Source: a virus. From it: DNA of 28,158 nt. The stretch's first letter is position 1. Every line of letters begins with the position of its first letter. The stretch is from the IMG/VR virus record IMGVR_UViG_3300027721_000059, positions 1 to 28,158 of that record; one strand, 5' to 3'. Positions 8,395-17,466 of the stretch are shown piece by piece. The translations under genes and the position numbers were made by a program. The notes beneath the pieces are model-generated. The model did not search any database and had not been told where the DNA came from. It saw nothing but the letters and a program-made list of their open reading frames with translations.

Positions 8395-8822
8395 TAACCC
8401 TCGATGAACTTTTCGGTATAGCCGTAGGTTCCGTAGGATTAAGTCCAAACGATTTTTGGACCCTTACGCCGAGGGAGTTTTCGTATATTTTAGATTCATG
8501 GAATGAAAGAAGAGAGGAAGGAATCCAGTCCTCATGGGAACAGACAAGAATAATAGTTTACTACATATACTGCTCTATTTCCAAGAAGAATAGAAATCCC
8601 TCTTTCCAAAGATTTAAGGCCGAACACCTTCCTTTTACATGGGATAAGATGAAACGCTCGAAGGACTATGATGAAGAAGAATACTTAACTAAAGAAGAGC
8701 CCTTAACTCCTGACCAATGGTGGGAAAGAATAAGAAAGATAAGAGAGCCTAAAAAAGAATCTGTAGAATCTAAAACTCTAAATCTGGAGGAGCTGGCCTT
8801 AATACAAGAGAAGTTAAAATAA
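8101..8822 (+). CDS. Tail assembly chaperone, frameshifted long form (gpGT-like)
   Basis: A -1 shift on the nine-A run at 8383-8391 moves ribosomes into a frame open to TAA 8820-8822, giving about 240 residues. The 143 residues gained begin ITLDELFGIAVGSVGLSP and continue NDFWTLTPREFSYILDSW. This matches the T domain of GT chaperones, where a small acidic helix is followed by an L-x-P-x-x-F/W and a T-P-x-E-F motif. The -1 frame has no ATG until 8650, which explains why the stretch looks empty if only ATG frames are read. The A-AAA-AAA type slip site is classical for -1 shifting. Confidence 0.88.
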
Positions 8823-8865
8823 CTTCTCTTTTTTTTAGGATAAATACATAAATAAACCCCTATTA

Positions 8866-10857
8866 ATGGCTACTATTTTATCCGACCTCGCTCTACGACT
8901 TTACGCTCAAGTCTCTGAACTTAAAAAGGGCTTAACAGAAGCTAGTTCAAGCGTAAAGAAATATAACTCTGATACTAAGACCGCTACTGCTAACGCTAGC
9001 AAGAGCTTCGGTGACATGTCTAAGAATGCTGGAAGCGCTATGTCTCAAATGACTGGCGGGCTTTCAGCTTTTGGACCTGCTGCACAACAAAGCGTTGGAG
9101 GATTCCAAGCTTTAGCAGGCGGAGCAAAACTTCTTAATGCAGCTCTAGGCCCCATTGGTTTAATAATCGCGGCAATAGCCATAGCAGTAAAAGCTCTTTC
9201 TGCATATTTCAAAGGCTCTACTGATGGAGCTGAAAAGTTCGCTCAGATTATGGGATTCCTTCAAGGAGTCTTAGGAGCTATTCAAGATGCTTTCATAGCC
9301 TTAGGTAGGATTATAGTTAAAGCTTTCGAAGACCCAAAACAGGCAATCGCCGACCTATGGGAAGCAATCAAAACAAATATATGGAATAGGTGGGAAGGAT
9401 TAGTTATGTTCTTTAGCAAGTCTTTCGATTTTCTTAAAAATGGATTCGCAGCTCTTAAAGAGACTATAAAAGGTTTATTCGATAAAGACGCTAAAGATGA
9501 GGCTAAGAAATACTGGGAAGCAGCTAAGCAGAACCTATTAGATATGGGTGATGCTGCAGTTCAAGTAGCTACCGGTCTGGATAAAGCTCAAAGGTCAGAG
9601 ATTTTCGATGCTATATCTAACTTTACTAAAGAGGCTATTAAGGATGGTAAAGCTTTAGCAGCTATAAAGGCTCAGGAGGTAAGATTAGAACTAAAGAAAG
9701 CTACAGCTCTTAAGACCTATGCAGACTTAGATGCAAAAATAGCAGACCTAAAACTAAAGTCAATCGATAAGGAGACCTATTCTAATGAGCAGAGGCTTAA
9801 GTTCAATGAAGAAGCTCAGAAGCTAATACAACAAGAGGGAGCTCTAAAAATAGCTATAGCTCAGGAAGAACTAGATATTCAAAGAGCTAAAATGGCTCTT
9901 ACAGAAAATGGACCCGAGGAGGTTAAAAAAGAAGCTGAAGCCTATGCAGCTCTTATAGCTCAGCAAAAAGCAGTTTCAGACCAGTTAAGAGAAGTTACAG
10001 CTCAACACGTAGAAATAACTAATACAATAAAAGCAGAAGAAGCTGCAACTAAAGCTAAAACTGATGCTGAAGCTAAAGCTCTAGAGACCCTTAAACAAAA
10101 AGAAGGGGAATATGCTCAGGCTATTATAGATAGAAACAAGGCAGATAAGCAGCAAGCTTCTTATGAGGGTAGGATTCAAGCTATTAAAGATGCTACAGAT
10201 GCTGAACTGGCAATCTTAGAAGAAAAATACAAAAAAGAACTTATATTAGAGTCACAATACTTAGAGGCTAAGAAAGCTTTAGCAGAAACCGCTGCAAGAG
10301 AGGTGGCTGGAGTAGAGTTAGAGATAGAACAGGATAAGAAGGATAAGAAGGATGAAATGATAGCAGCAGGATTCGAATCTGCTCAACTACTTACAGAAGC
10401 TACAGCCTCTATATTCGAAGCAGCTAAACAAAGAGAGTTAAAAGCAGCAGGGGATAATGAAGAGGCTAAGGCTAAAATAATGAAAAAGTATGCTAAGAGG
10501 GAAAAAGGAATAGCAATCGTTCAGGCTTTAATCAATACAGCTCTAGCCTTCACAAAAGCTTTAAGTGGTTCTCCTCCTCCAATGAACTTTATTCTGGCTG
10601 CTGCAACGGCAGCTGCAGGTCTGGCTCAAGTAGCAGCAATAGCTTCTCAGCCTTTAGCTCAGGGGGGTTTAGCTTTTGGACCAGTAAATGCTTTAATCGG
10701 GGAATATGCAGGAGCAAGAACAAACCCTGAAGTAGTAGCTCCTCTAGATAAGCTACAAAGAATGCTAGGAAGTGGCGGTGAGGTAGTTTTCAGAATAGAA
10801 TATGACCAATTAGTAGGAGTTCTTAATAATGGAGCACAAGTAAAAGCAGCAATATAA
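8866..10857 (+). CDS. Tail tape measure protein
   Basis: A 663-residue protein that sets tail length and helps DNA ejection. The N-terminal part shows LYAQVSELKKGLTEAS followed by a hydrophobic segment at about residues 92-113 (GPIGLIIAAIAIAVKAL). Residues about 250-520 are a long Ala/Lys/Glu/Gln-rich coiled coil. A second hydrophobic stretch (about 565-590) and the end QPLAQGGLAFGPVNALIGEY, then NPEVVAPL, are typical of tape measure C-termini. Using the usual 0.15 nm per residue, the predicted tail is about 100 nm. GATAAATA at 8839-8846 precedes the start. Confidence 0.93.
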   Translation: MATILSDLALRLYAQVSELKKGLTEASSSVKKYNSDTKTATANASKSFGDMSKNAGSAMSQMTGGLSAFGPAAQQSVGGFQALAGGAKLLNAALGPIGLIIAAIAIAVKALSAYFKGSTDGAEKFAQIMGFLQGVLGAIQDAFIALGRIIVKAFEDPKQAIADLWEAIKTNIWNRWEGLVMFFSKSFDFLKNGFAALKETIKGLFDKDAKDEAKKYWEAAKQNLLDMGDAAVQVATGLDKAQRSEIFDAISNFTKEAIKDGKALAAIKAQEVRLELKKATALKTYADLDAKIADLKLKSIDKETYSNEQRLKFNEEAQKLIQQEGALKIAIAQEELDIQRAKMALTENGPEEVKKEAEAYAALIAQQKAVSDQLREVTAQHVEITNTIKAEEAATKAKTDAEAKALETLKQKEGEYAQAIIDRNKADKQQASYEGRIQAIKDATDAELAILEEKYKKELILESQYLEAKKALAETAAREVAGVELEIEQDKKDKKDEMIAAGFESAQLLTEATASIFEAAKQRELKAAGDNEEAKAKIMKKYAKREKGIAIVQALINTALAFTKALSGSPPPMNFILAAATAAAGLAQVAAIASQPLAQGGLAFGPVNALIGEYAGARTNPEVVAPLDKLQRMLGSGGEVVFRIEYDQLVGVLNNGAQVKAAI

Positions 10858-10858
10858 T

Positions 10859-13156
10859 ATGGCATATGCAACTAAATACTATATAGACCACTATTCCAAT
10901 GCTGGAATAAGATATTATGTAAGGCTTCAGAAGGATGGCTATTCAGGTTCAGCGTCTAGGCTGAAACTTACAAAAGGAGGTTTAACAATAGATTATGACC
11001 TAAAAGACTGGGACGAAACAGTGATGGTCATGAGTTCTAAACTAAATATACTTAATGACGCCTCTAACTGGTATGCTTATGAGGACTTATTTACACTAGA
11101 GGATAAAGAGTTTAAGATATTAATAGATGCTTCTTATAATGGCCAGAATGTAAAACTATTCGATGGATGGATAAACTCCTCCCCTGTTGTTCAGAAATAC
11201 CTTAATAATTCAGTTATAAACATAACGGGGTCTAACTTTATTCAGAAGATGGATAAGTTAAGCCCCCCTATAATCAATACTCAGGATGCTTCTAATGGAG
11301 ATACAAGAAGTATAATAGATTTAATAAATGGAGCAGTTCAGCTAACAGGTAAAATAGACCCAATATATGTAAACTGCACTTTAGAGCCCTCTGGAGGAAT
11401 AATAGATTCAAGCACGACCCTATTTAATAAATGCGGGCTTAATCCTACAATCTTTATGGATGATAATGCTAATAGAGAGAGTGGATTAGATATGGTAGCG
11501 GATATTCTTACCCCTTTTAATAGTTATTTATACTGGTGGAATGGAGCCTGGTATGCAGAAAGATATGCAGATTTATGTCCTTCAACAGGAAATAAGGGAT
11601 ATGTAAAATATACTTATGCAACTGCAGACGTCTCTTACTGGTATAGCGATAAAGGGGTTTATACTCCTATAAATGAACCTTCTATAAATCTACCTATATC
11701 TTCTATAGATTCTTCAGTAGTTTTTGGAGGAGCTTCTCAAACTATTAGTATGATACCTGGTCTGGAGTTCTTAGAAATAAGTCTAGATGAAAGCGAATGC
11801 TTAAACCTAACAGTAAATGACTTCACTGGAATACAAGGAGGTTCTTTTCCCTCAGTCCACTACCCCCCTTATAAGAAATGGAATGCTTCTAGATTCACAA
11901 CTCCTACAACAGGAACTGGGTGGCACTTTCCTGGATATACAGCTACACTTTTATTAAGCACTTCTACAGGATATTCGTTCGAAGAATCCTATAATATAAA
12001 ATGGACTGCTGACTCTTCTGCTATAGGACTATATCGAACAGGACCTGGTAAGCCATACAGTGGAATACAGAACTCCATACTTAGATGGGGGGTTCCTTCT
12101 AGATGGGCAGGCGGAGTTTTTCAAGAGAATAATAAACACTATGCAGGTCTTTCTACAAGATTCAAAGTGAGCCTATATAATGAGGAAACTAAACTAAATA
12201 TAAAATGGAAGTTTCTTCCTATATCTGTTGGCTCTGGAGGGCCAAAAGCATGGGATTATAAATGCTACTGGACTCTTAGAGCCCCCACAGGAAGCTATTG
12301 GATAGTTTATAATGAGGATTCCGATATATGGGAATATAAATACTCTAACACTTTAGCAGACTACGTTAATACTATAGAGGTTACAGGCCCAGACCTAAAT
12401 GAAGCCGGATATGCGGATATAGCTGTAGATATTCCTATTGGAGATGTAAGTGGATGGGTTAATACAGGGGATAAAGATTTAATCTTTTCTATTTTAGGCG
12501 AAGATATAAGAAAGACAGCAACTACTACATGGAATACTTCTAATTATGTCCTATTCGCTGGATATGGTGATGTTTTTATAACGGGGCAGAGTGGTATAGA
12601 CAAAGCTAATAATAAAATAATAGCCCAGTTAAATAAGAATGTCTTAAATAGTAAGAAAATACAGATGAAAATCTATGACACTAGTTCTCTTATGTTGGAT
12701 AACGGAGTTCAGACAGCTTCTAACTTCTCAACAAGAACTAGTTTATGGAAAGAACACGGAAAGACTACTGCTAGGTCTTTAGTAGAATGGTATATTCATG
12801 ACAGGTATATGCTCTATAATAGAAATAGAAGAGAGATAAGTGGGAATATAATATATCCTGGCTACTTAAAGCCCATGTCATGCTGGTATGATATAAATGA
12901 CCCTAGCACAAGAAAATATGTTCTTACGGGCTACACTTATAAAATAGACGAAGATTCTTATAACTGCACATGGCTAGAATATGATAACAATTCAGTTATA
13001 AACATAACTGGAGCAGGACAGAGACCAGATACTTTAGTAGACCCCAGGTCAACTAGAGATAGAAGCGCCGGAACTACTACAGGAACAGTTAGAAGCGTAG
13101 GGGATAGAACAGTCCCGACTTCTACTTCTACTACAAGGACTTCTAGAAGAATATAA
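10859..13156 (+). CDS. Tail tip / hub protein (minor tail protein)
   Basis: A 765-residue protein that starts one base after the tape measure stop. The position matches distal tail or tail hub proteins. It is beta-rich and aromatic throughout; I see no enzymatic motif. The segment NNSVINITG occurs twice, near residues 118 and 715, coded by almost the same bases (11206-11226 and 12988-13008). The final 50 residues are a low-complexity Thr/Ser/Arg tail (TTTGTVRSVGDRT, then TSTSTTRTSRR), probably a flexible linker to adhesins. The hub call is by order, not by a recognised domain. Confidence 0.7.
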   Translation: MAYATKYYIDHYSNAGIRYYVRLQKDGYSGSASRLKLTKGGLTIDYDLKDWDETVMVMSSKLNILNDASNWYAYEDLFTLEDKEFKILIDASYNGQNVKLFDGWINSSPVVQKYLNNSVINITGSNFIQKMDKLSPPIINTQDASNGDTRSIIDLINGAVQLTGKIDPIYVNCTLEPSGGIIDSSTTLFNKCGLNPTIFMDDNANRESGLDMVADILTPFNSYLYWWNGAWYAERYADLCPSTGNKGYVKYTYATADVSYWYSDKGVYTPINEPSINLPISSIDSSVVFGGASQTISMIPGLEFLEISLDESECLNLTVNDFTGIQGGSFPSVHYPPYKKWNASRFTTPTTGTGWHFPGYTATLLLSTSTGYSFEESYNIKWTADSSAIGLYRTGPGKPYSGIQNSILRWGVPSRWAGGVFQENNKHYAGLSTRFKVSLYNEETKLNIKWKFLPISVGSGGPKAWDYKCYWTLRAPTGSYWIVYNEDSDIWEYKYSNTLADYVNTIEVTGPDLNEAGYADIAVDIPIGDVSGWVNTGDKDLIFSILGEDIRKTATTTWNTSNYVLFAGYGDVFITGQSGIDKANNKIIAQLNKNVLNSKKIQMKIYDTSSLMLDNGVQTASNFSTRTSLWKEHGKTTARSLVEWYIHDRYMLYNRNRREISGNIIYPGYLKPMSCWYDINDPSTRKYVLTGYTYKIDEDSYNCTWLEYDNNSVINITGAGQRPDTLVDPRSTRDRSAGTTTGTVRSVGDRTVPTSTSTTRTSRRI

Positions 13157-13170
13157 AAAATATGTAAGAT

Positions 13171-14226
13171 ATGTCATACGACGTAAGTATATATTACTCA
13201 AGGGTTAAAACAGCCTATTACGATTCAGTTGAGGGGGGTAGTTCAGTAGCTAGTGGAGCCTCTCCTTATTCCTCAGCTACAGGTGGTGGCGGAGGTGGTT
13301 CTGTTTCTGGGGTAGTTAGAACAACGGGGGACCAAATAGCTTCCGGCATAAAGATATGGGATTCTAGCGCTATATTCAATAATGATGTTTCTATTTTAGG
13401 AGGATTAGATGCTTCTTCATGGGCAACTTTCGGAATGGATGTTTCTATAAAAGGAGACTTATATGTAGAAGGAGATATAAATGGAGGGGACTTAACTTTA
13501 GTAAATCTTCATGTAACAAATGATGTTTCTATAGATGGCAATCTATATCTAAATGGGAATCTTTTAGGATTTACTTTAGGAGAGTTAAATGATGTTTCAG
13601 TTTCTGGGGTTACTCTAAATCAAGTTCTTTCATGGGATGGAACATACTGGGTTCCTGCTGATAGTTCTACAGCAGGTTCTGCTACATATACTTATGTGGA
13701 TGGCTCTCTAAATGAGCGAGATGTTTCAATAGCATGGCTAGTAGGATATAATGACGAACAGGATACTTCTATAGCATGGCTAAGGACATATATGTATACT
13801 AAGGCTGAGGTAGATGATATGTTCGTTCCAAGAGATGCTTCTATAATAAGAATAGATGGTTCTCTTAATTCTCTTTTTAATAAGAATGTCTCCCAAGATG
13901 CTTCAATAGTTTCTTTAAGAGCTACAAATACTTCCCAAGATGCTTCAATAGTAGTTATAAGAGCTAGATTAGATGCTTCCTTAATCACAGACCTTAATGG
14001 TTTACAGGATGTAAATATAACGTCCCTTAATGATAATGACTTTCTTCTATTTAATACTGATACTTCTAAATGGGAGAATCAGCCTTCGGAAGAGTTAATA
14101 GAGTTCGGGTCAAAAGATTCTTCAGCAACAGGGCTTCCAGGACAAATGGCTTATGATGCTTCTTATTTTTATCTATGCACAAGCACTAATGTATGGATGA
14201 GATTTTTAGGAGAAAATAATTACTAA
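13171..14226 (+). CDS. Tail fibre/adhesin protein with D-x-S-I repeats
   Basis: A 351-residue protein, likely part of the tail fibre. A glycine-rich stretch (GGGGGGS, about residues 38-45) is followed by at least eight copies of a D-(V/A/T)-S-I tetrapeptide in longer units such as NNDVSI, TNDVSI, ERDVSIAWL, EQDTSIAWL and SQDASIV. Such spaced repeats with a hydrophobic in register suggest a trimeric coiled coil or triple beta-helix shaft. The C-terminus (LPGQMAYDASYFYLCTSTNV) resembles ends of phage tail fibres that fold as trimers. Its stop overlaps the next start. Confidence 0.75.
   Translation: MSYDVSIYYSRVKTAYYDSVEGGSSVASGASPYSSATGGGGGGSVSGVVRTTGDQIASGIKIWDSSAIFNNDVSILGGLDASSWATFGMDVSIKGDLYVEGDINGGDLTLVNLHVTNDVSIDGNLYLNGNLLGFTLGELNDVSVSGVTLNQVLSWDGTYWVPADSSTAGSATYTYVDGSLNERDVSIAWLVGYNDEQDTSIAWLRTYMYTKAEVDDMFVPRDASIIRIDGSLNSLFNKNVSQDASIVSLRATNTSQDASIVVIRARLDASLITDLNGLQDVNITSLNDNDFLLFNTDTSKWENQPSEELIEFGSKDSSATGLPGQMAYDASYFYLCTSTNVWMRFLGENNY
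13180..13990 (+). repeat. D-x-S-I coding repeats, first block
   Basis: Within the fibre gene the codons for D-x-S-I recur with the forms gatgtttc(t/a)ata, gatacttctata and gatgcttcaata, at spacings of roughly 15 to 40 residues. Two adjacent units near 13895-13955 share the bases tcccaagatgcttcaatag exactly. These are protein-level repeats with drifting DNA, not CRISPR or iteron repeats. Confidence 0.75.
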
Positions 14227-14984
14227 TGTATAGACCTATTAATAGAAATGGAAACCCTTTATTAAGGAATGGAAGTCCTTTAATGGGTAACTCTGCTAAA
14301 TACTCCAGAAAAGGATTATTGGCAAGATGGGATTTTAATGACACTCTAATAGATTCCTATAATAATTATGTTCTTACTTTAGCTGACGGCTCTATAATAT
14401 ACTCAACTAATAGAAAGGAAGGGACAAAAAGTCTATATTTCGATGGAAGCACTTATTTTAATGTCCCCACCGAACTATGGGGTATAGGTGGTCCAGGACC
14501 ACCTAACTCCCCTTTTACTATTAACTGGTGGATGAACGTTCCTTCTACAAGTCCCTCTACAGGATATGTCAATACTGCATGGTCTATTTCCTACGCCCCT
14601 GTTGGAACTGATAATTCTAGAATACTGGCAAATAATGTCCTTTTTAATAGAATGAACCAGTTCTACGATAGTAACAGAACAGCAGTTCTTAATGGAACTC
14701 CGTCTGCTAATACATGGACTATGTATACAGCAAGATTCGATGGAACTACAATGAAGTTTCAATCAGATAATGGGGGTTATTCTGGAACTGCTTCAGTTCC
14801 TGGAAACTATTATACTATAACTCCTCTTTACTTTTGGTTAGGAAGAGACTGGTATAGTCTTATAACTCACCCTGACCCTGATAATGCAGCTCCTGGTCTT
14901 ATGATAGATGTGATGTATATCTATGATAGATGGATTACTGATGAAGAAGTAGGCCTTTTATGGAACTCTGGAAGGGGAGGATAA
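14226..14984 (+). CDS. LamG/concanavalin-like tail protein
   Basis: A 252-residue protein whose residues about 30-250 look like a LamG or concanavalin A-like jelly roll. The typical opening GLLARWDFNDTLIDSYNNY is followed by EGTKSLYFDGSTYFNVP, a FTINWWMNVPST strand and a WTMYTARFDGTTMKF segment; it ends with DVMYIYDRWITDEEVGLLWN as in other glycan-binding LamG domains. It probably binds host surface polysaccharide. It begins with the last A of the previous stop codon, so it is coupled. A homologous domain occurs in the 17467 and 18989 products. Confidence 0.8.
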   Translation: MYRPINRNGNPLLRNGSPLMGNSAKYSRKGLLARWDFNDTLIDSYNNYVLTLADGSIIYSTNRKEGTKSLYFDGSTYFNVPTELWGIGGPGPPNSPFTINWWMNVPSTSPSTGYVNTAWSISYAPVGTDNSRILANNVLFNRMNQFYDSNRTAVLNGTPSANTWTMYTARFDGTTMKFQSDNGGYSGTASVPGNYYTITPLYFWLGRDWYSLITHPDPDNAAPGLMIDVMYIYDRWITDEEVGLLWNSGRGG

Positions 14985-15004
14985 ATAGGAGAAACTCCCT
15001 ATTT
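14983..15004 (+). terminator. Weak hairpin after the first LamG gene
   Basis: AAATAGG (14983-14989) pairs with CCTATTT (14998-15004), with an optional AG/CT extension into the loop. The stem is AU-rich and only TCTAAAT follows, so it could be a weak attenuator or an mRNA stability element between the LamG gene and the long fibre gene at 15041. Confidence 0.35.
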
Positions 15005-15040
15005 CTAAATGAAGATATATAATCTAAATAACTATTTCTT

Positions 15041-17419
15041 ATGTCACAAATCCAAGGAAGAGTTTTCGATTCTTCAATATATGGATGGGTAGCCGACGTG
15101 GCCTCCTCTCTTTCAGCTTCAGGATATGCAACTATAACTTATGTGGACTCCTCGCTCTCTGCAAGGGACACTTCAATAGACTTTCTAAAAGCCTATAATG
15201 CTATTCAAGATGCAAGTATAGCAGCTTTAGCTAGCGATGATGTAACGCAAGCCTATGTCGATGGGTCTTTAGGAGCTAGAGATACTTCTATAGCCTGGCT
15301 CAAATCATATGATACAATTCAGGACACTTCAATAGGACTTAAAGCTGATAAAACTTATGTAGATGGCTCTTTATCCCTTAAAGCAGATAAGACTTATGTC
15401 GATTCTTCTCTTTCTTCAATGGACGCTTCAATAGCTTATATAGCTTCTAATTATGTAGAGGAAGTTATAAATGACCCGGGTATAGGCGCGAGCTGGTCTC
15501 TTATAAACTCAAGTGAAGGCCCTTCTGTCACTATAAAGGGGTTTCAAACCATTTTTCCGTTACAAACCTCAAATACAGGGCCTTATTTATCTACTCAGGT
15601 TTCAACAACATGGATAAATAATCTGGATTCCTCTATAAATGGAGCATATGCTGCTTCAGCTTCTTATGATACTATTCAGGATGTTTCAATAGCTAATGCT
15701 CTGACTAAGAATACGGCTCAGGATGTTTCAATAGCTTTCTTAAATACCTATAGAGGGGTTCAGGATACTTCTATTTCTACACTAGAGAGTAGGGTCTCAG
15801 CTAACGATGTAAGCATAGCTTTCTTAAATACTTATAGAGTAGTTCAGGATACTTCTATTTCTACTCTTCAAACAGGAGTCTCGGCCAATGACACTTCTAT
15901 AGCGTGGCTAGATTCTTATAGGGAGGTTCAAGATACTTCAATAGCAGAGAAACTCCCATTTCAAATAGCCAGAGACACTTATTTCACAACGGGTTTCGTT
16001 AATAGAACAGATTCTTCTTTGGCTTTCGATAGTTCTACTAGAGTCTTTACTATTTCAACAGGAAGTTCTTATTCTATTTATAATGAAAGTATAAAGTCTA
16101 CTATTTCTGCGGATGCTTCTACTCAACTCTCTGATGATGTTGGAATACACTATATCTGGTATGACTCTTCAGCCTCCCTACAACATGCAATTACAGCATG
16201 GAGTATAGTTTCAAATAATGCTCCAGTAGCAACAGTCTATTGGGATGGTTCAAAAGGAACTCTAAACGAAGAAAGACACTCAGCCGGTAGAAACTTAGAA
16301 TGGCACGAATGGGCTCACGACACTATAGGAACTAGATATGAGAGCGGATTAGCAGGAACTTTCCAAGATGGGTCTACCTCTTTTACAGCCGGATATATTC
16401 ATGACGAAGATATAGACTTCTATATTTCTACCCAGACTTTATTAAGACCATGGTATAGAAAGACAGGTGGATTAGAAATGACTTTCGATAGTTCCACTCT
16501 CCCATATGCTGCTAAAGTTATAGGAGGAGTTCTACAATATGATAATGCTGGAACTCTAACAAACGTTACAAATAACTATTATATCTGCAACTGGGTATAT
16601 GCGGAGACTAATATGGAATACCCTATATTCTTCGTAGTAGGCCAGGCTCAATATAACAAACTTTCAGATGCTCTATTAGACCCTGCTCCTACTATTCCTA
16701 ATATAATAAGCCCAGAATATAAACTATTATATAGAACAGTATGGCAGAATAACAGTGGAACCCCAGATTATATTCAGAATCAGGACTTAAGATTACAGAC
16801 AAGTTTACCCGGCGCAGGAACTTCAACTGTTTCTGCTGCTTCTGTAACGTTTAGCCCATATGAAACTATAGAAGCTACAAATGTTCAAGCAGCTATTCAG
16901 GAAGTAGTAAATGAGTTTACTACAAAGACTTATGTAGATTCTTCTTTAGGAGCTAGAGACGCTTCTATAGCATGGTTAAATGCTTATAGAATAATTCAAG
17001 ATGCTTCAATAGCTTCAATAGCTGGAGTGGATAAAACTTATGTAGATTCTTCTCTAGGATTTAGAGACGTTTCAATAGCTTTCTTAAATACCTATAGAGG
17101 AGTTCAGGACACTTCAATAGCGTTAAAAGCAAACCTAAATACTGCTTTTACTGAAGTCTCCACAGCTTATGTAGTTCTTTCTACTGATAATAATAAGATT
17201 ATAAAATGTGATGCTTCCTTAGTAGTTACTTTCCCAGATAGCTTAACAACAGGATTCCAATGCACAGTCCTTAATGCTTCAACAGGATATGTAAGGCTGG
17301 ATGCTTCAACTCTTAGAACAACAGATAGCTCAACTCAATTAAAGAATCTATATGCAGGGGCTTCAGCAGTTCACTATGGCTCTGGAATCTGGTATGCGTG
17401 GGGCAACTTAAAAGGTTAA
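15041..17419 (+). CDS. Long tail fibre/tail spike with D-x-S-I repeats
   Basis: At 792 residues this is the largest protein here and the best candidate for the main receptor-binding fibre. About 18 D-x-S-I tetrapeptides lie in units of the type TYVDSSLGARDTSIAWL and IQDASI, in residues 35-320 and again 630-710. Between them is a non-repeat globular part (about 320-600) rich in aromatic residues, with WHEWAHD and EDIDFYISTQTLL. A phage-tail motif, EATNVQAAIQEV, precedes the second repeat block. The C-terminus after residue 715 is a small beta domain ending SGIWYAWGNLKG, like trimerising tips of phage fibres. No enzymatic site is evident. Confidence 0.8.
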   Translation: MSQIQGRVFDSSIYGWVADVASSLSASGYATITYVDSSLSARDTSIDFLKAYNAIQDASIAALASDDVTQAYVDGSLGARDTSIAWLKSYDTIQDTSIGLKADKTYVDGSLSLKADKTYVDSSLSSMDASIAYIASNYVEEVINDPGIGASWSLINSSEGPSVTIKGFQTIFPLQTSNTGPYLSTQVSTTWINNLDSSINGAYAASASYDTIQDVSIANALTKNTAQDVSIAFLNTYRGVQDTSISTLESRVSANDVSIAFLNTYRVVQDTSISTLQTGVSANDTSIAWLDSYREVQDTSIAEKLPFQIARDTYFTTGFVNRTDSSLAFDSSTRVFTISTGSSYSIYNESIKSTISADASTQLSDDVGIHYIWYDSSASLQHAITAWSIVSNNAPVATVYWDGSKGTLNEERHSAGRNLEWHEWAHDTIGTRYESGLAGTFQDGSTSFTAGYIHDEDIDFYISTQTLLRPWYRKTGGLEMTFDSSTLPYAAKVIGGVLQYDNAGTLTNVTNNYYICNWVYAETNMEYPIFFVVGQAQYNKLSDALLDPAPTIPNIISPEYKLLYRTVWQNNSGTPDYIQNQDLRLQTSLPGAGTSTVSAASVTFSPYETIEATNVQAAIQEVVNEFTTKTYVDSSLGARDASIAWLNAYRIIQDASIASIAGVDKTYVDSSLGFRDVSIAFLNTYRGVQDTSIALKANLNTAFTEVSTAYVVLSTDNNKIIKCDASLVVTFPDSLTTGFQCTVLNASTGYVRLDASTLRTTDSSTQLKNLYAGASAVHYGSGIWYAWGNLKG
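15150..17130 (+). repeat. D-x-S-I coding repeats, second and third blocks
   Basis: Repeat units fill 15150-15960 and 16915-17130. A stretch coding AFLNTYRGVQDTSI occurs near 15735-15775 and near 17080-17120 with few base differences, and a close third copy lies near 15820-15865. Copies this similar could recombine and change fibre length or domain order. Confidence 0.75.
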
Positions 17420-17466
17420 AATACGTTAATTATTAAACCTTTATAAAAAAAGACTATATAAAAAAT

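Noticed and set aside
13171-17419. A CRISPR array or a diversity-generating retroelement variable region
   Set aside because: The repeats are in-frame peptide repeats with drifting DNA and variable spacing, not uniform repeats with spacers. No reverse transcriptase or template repeat is in the window.
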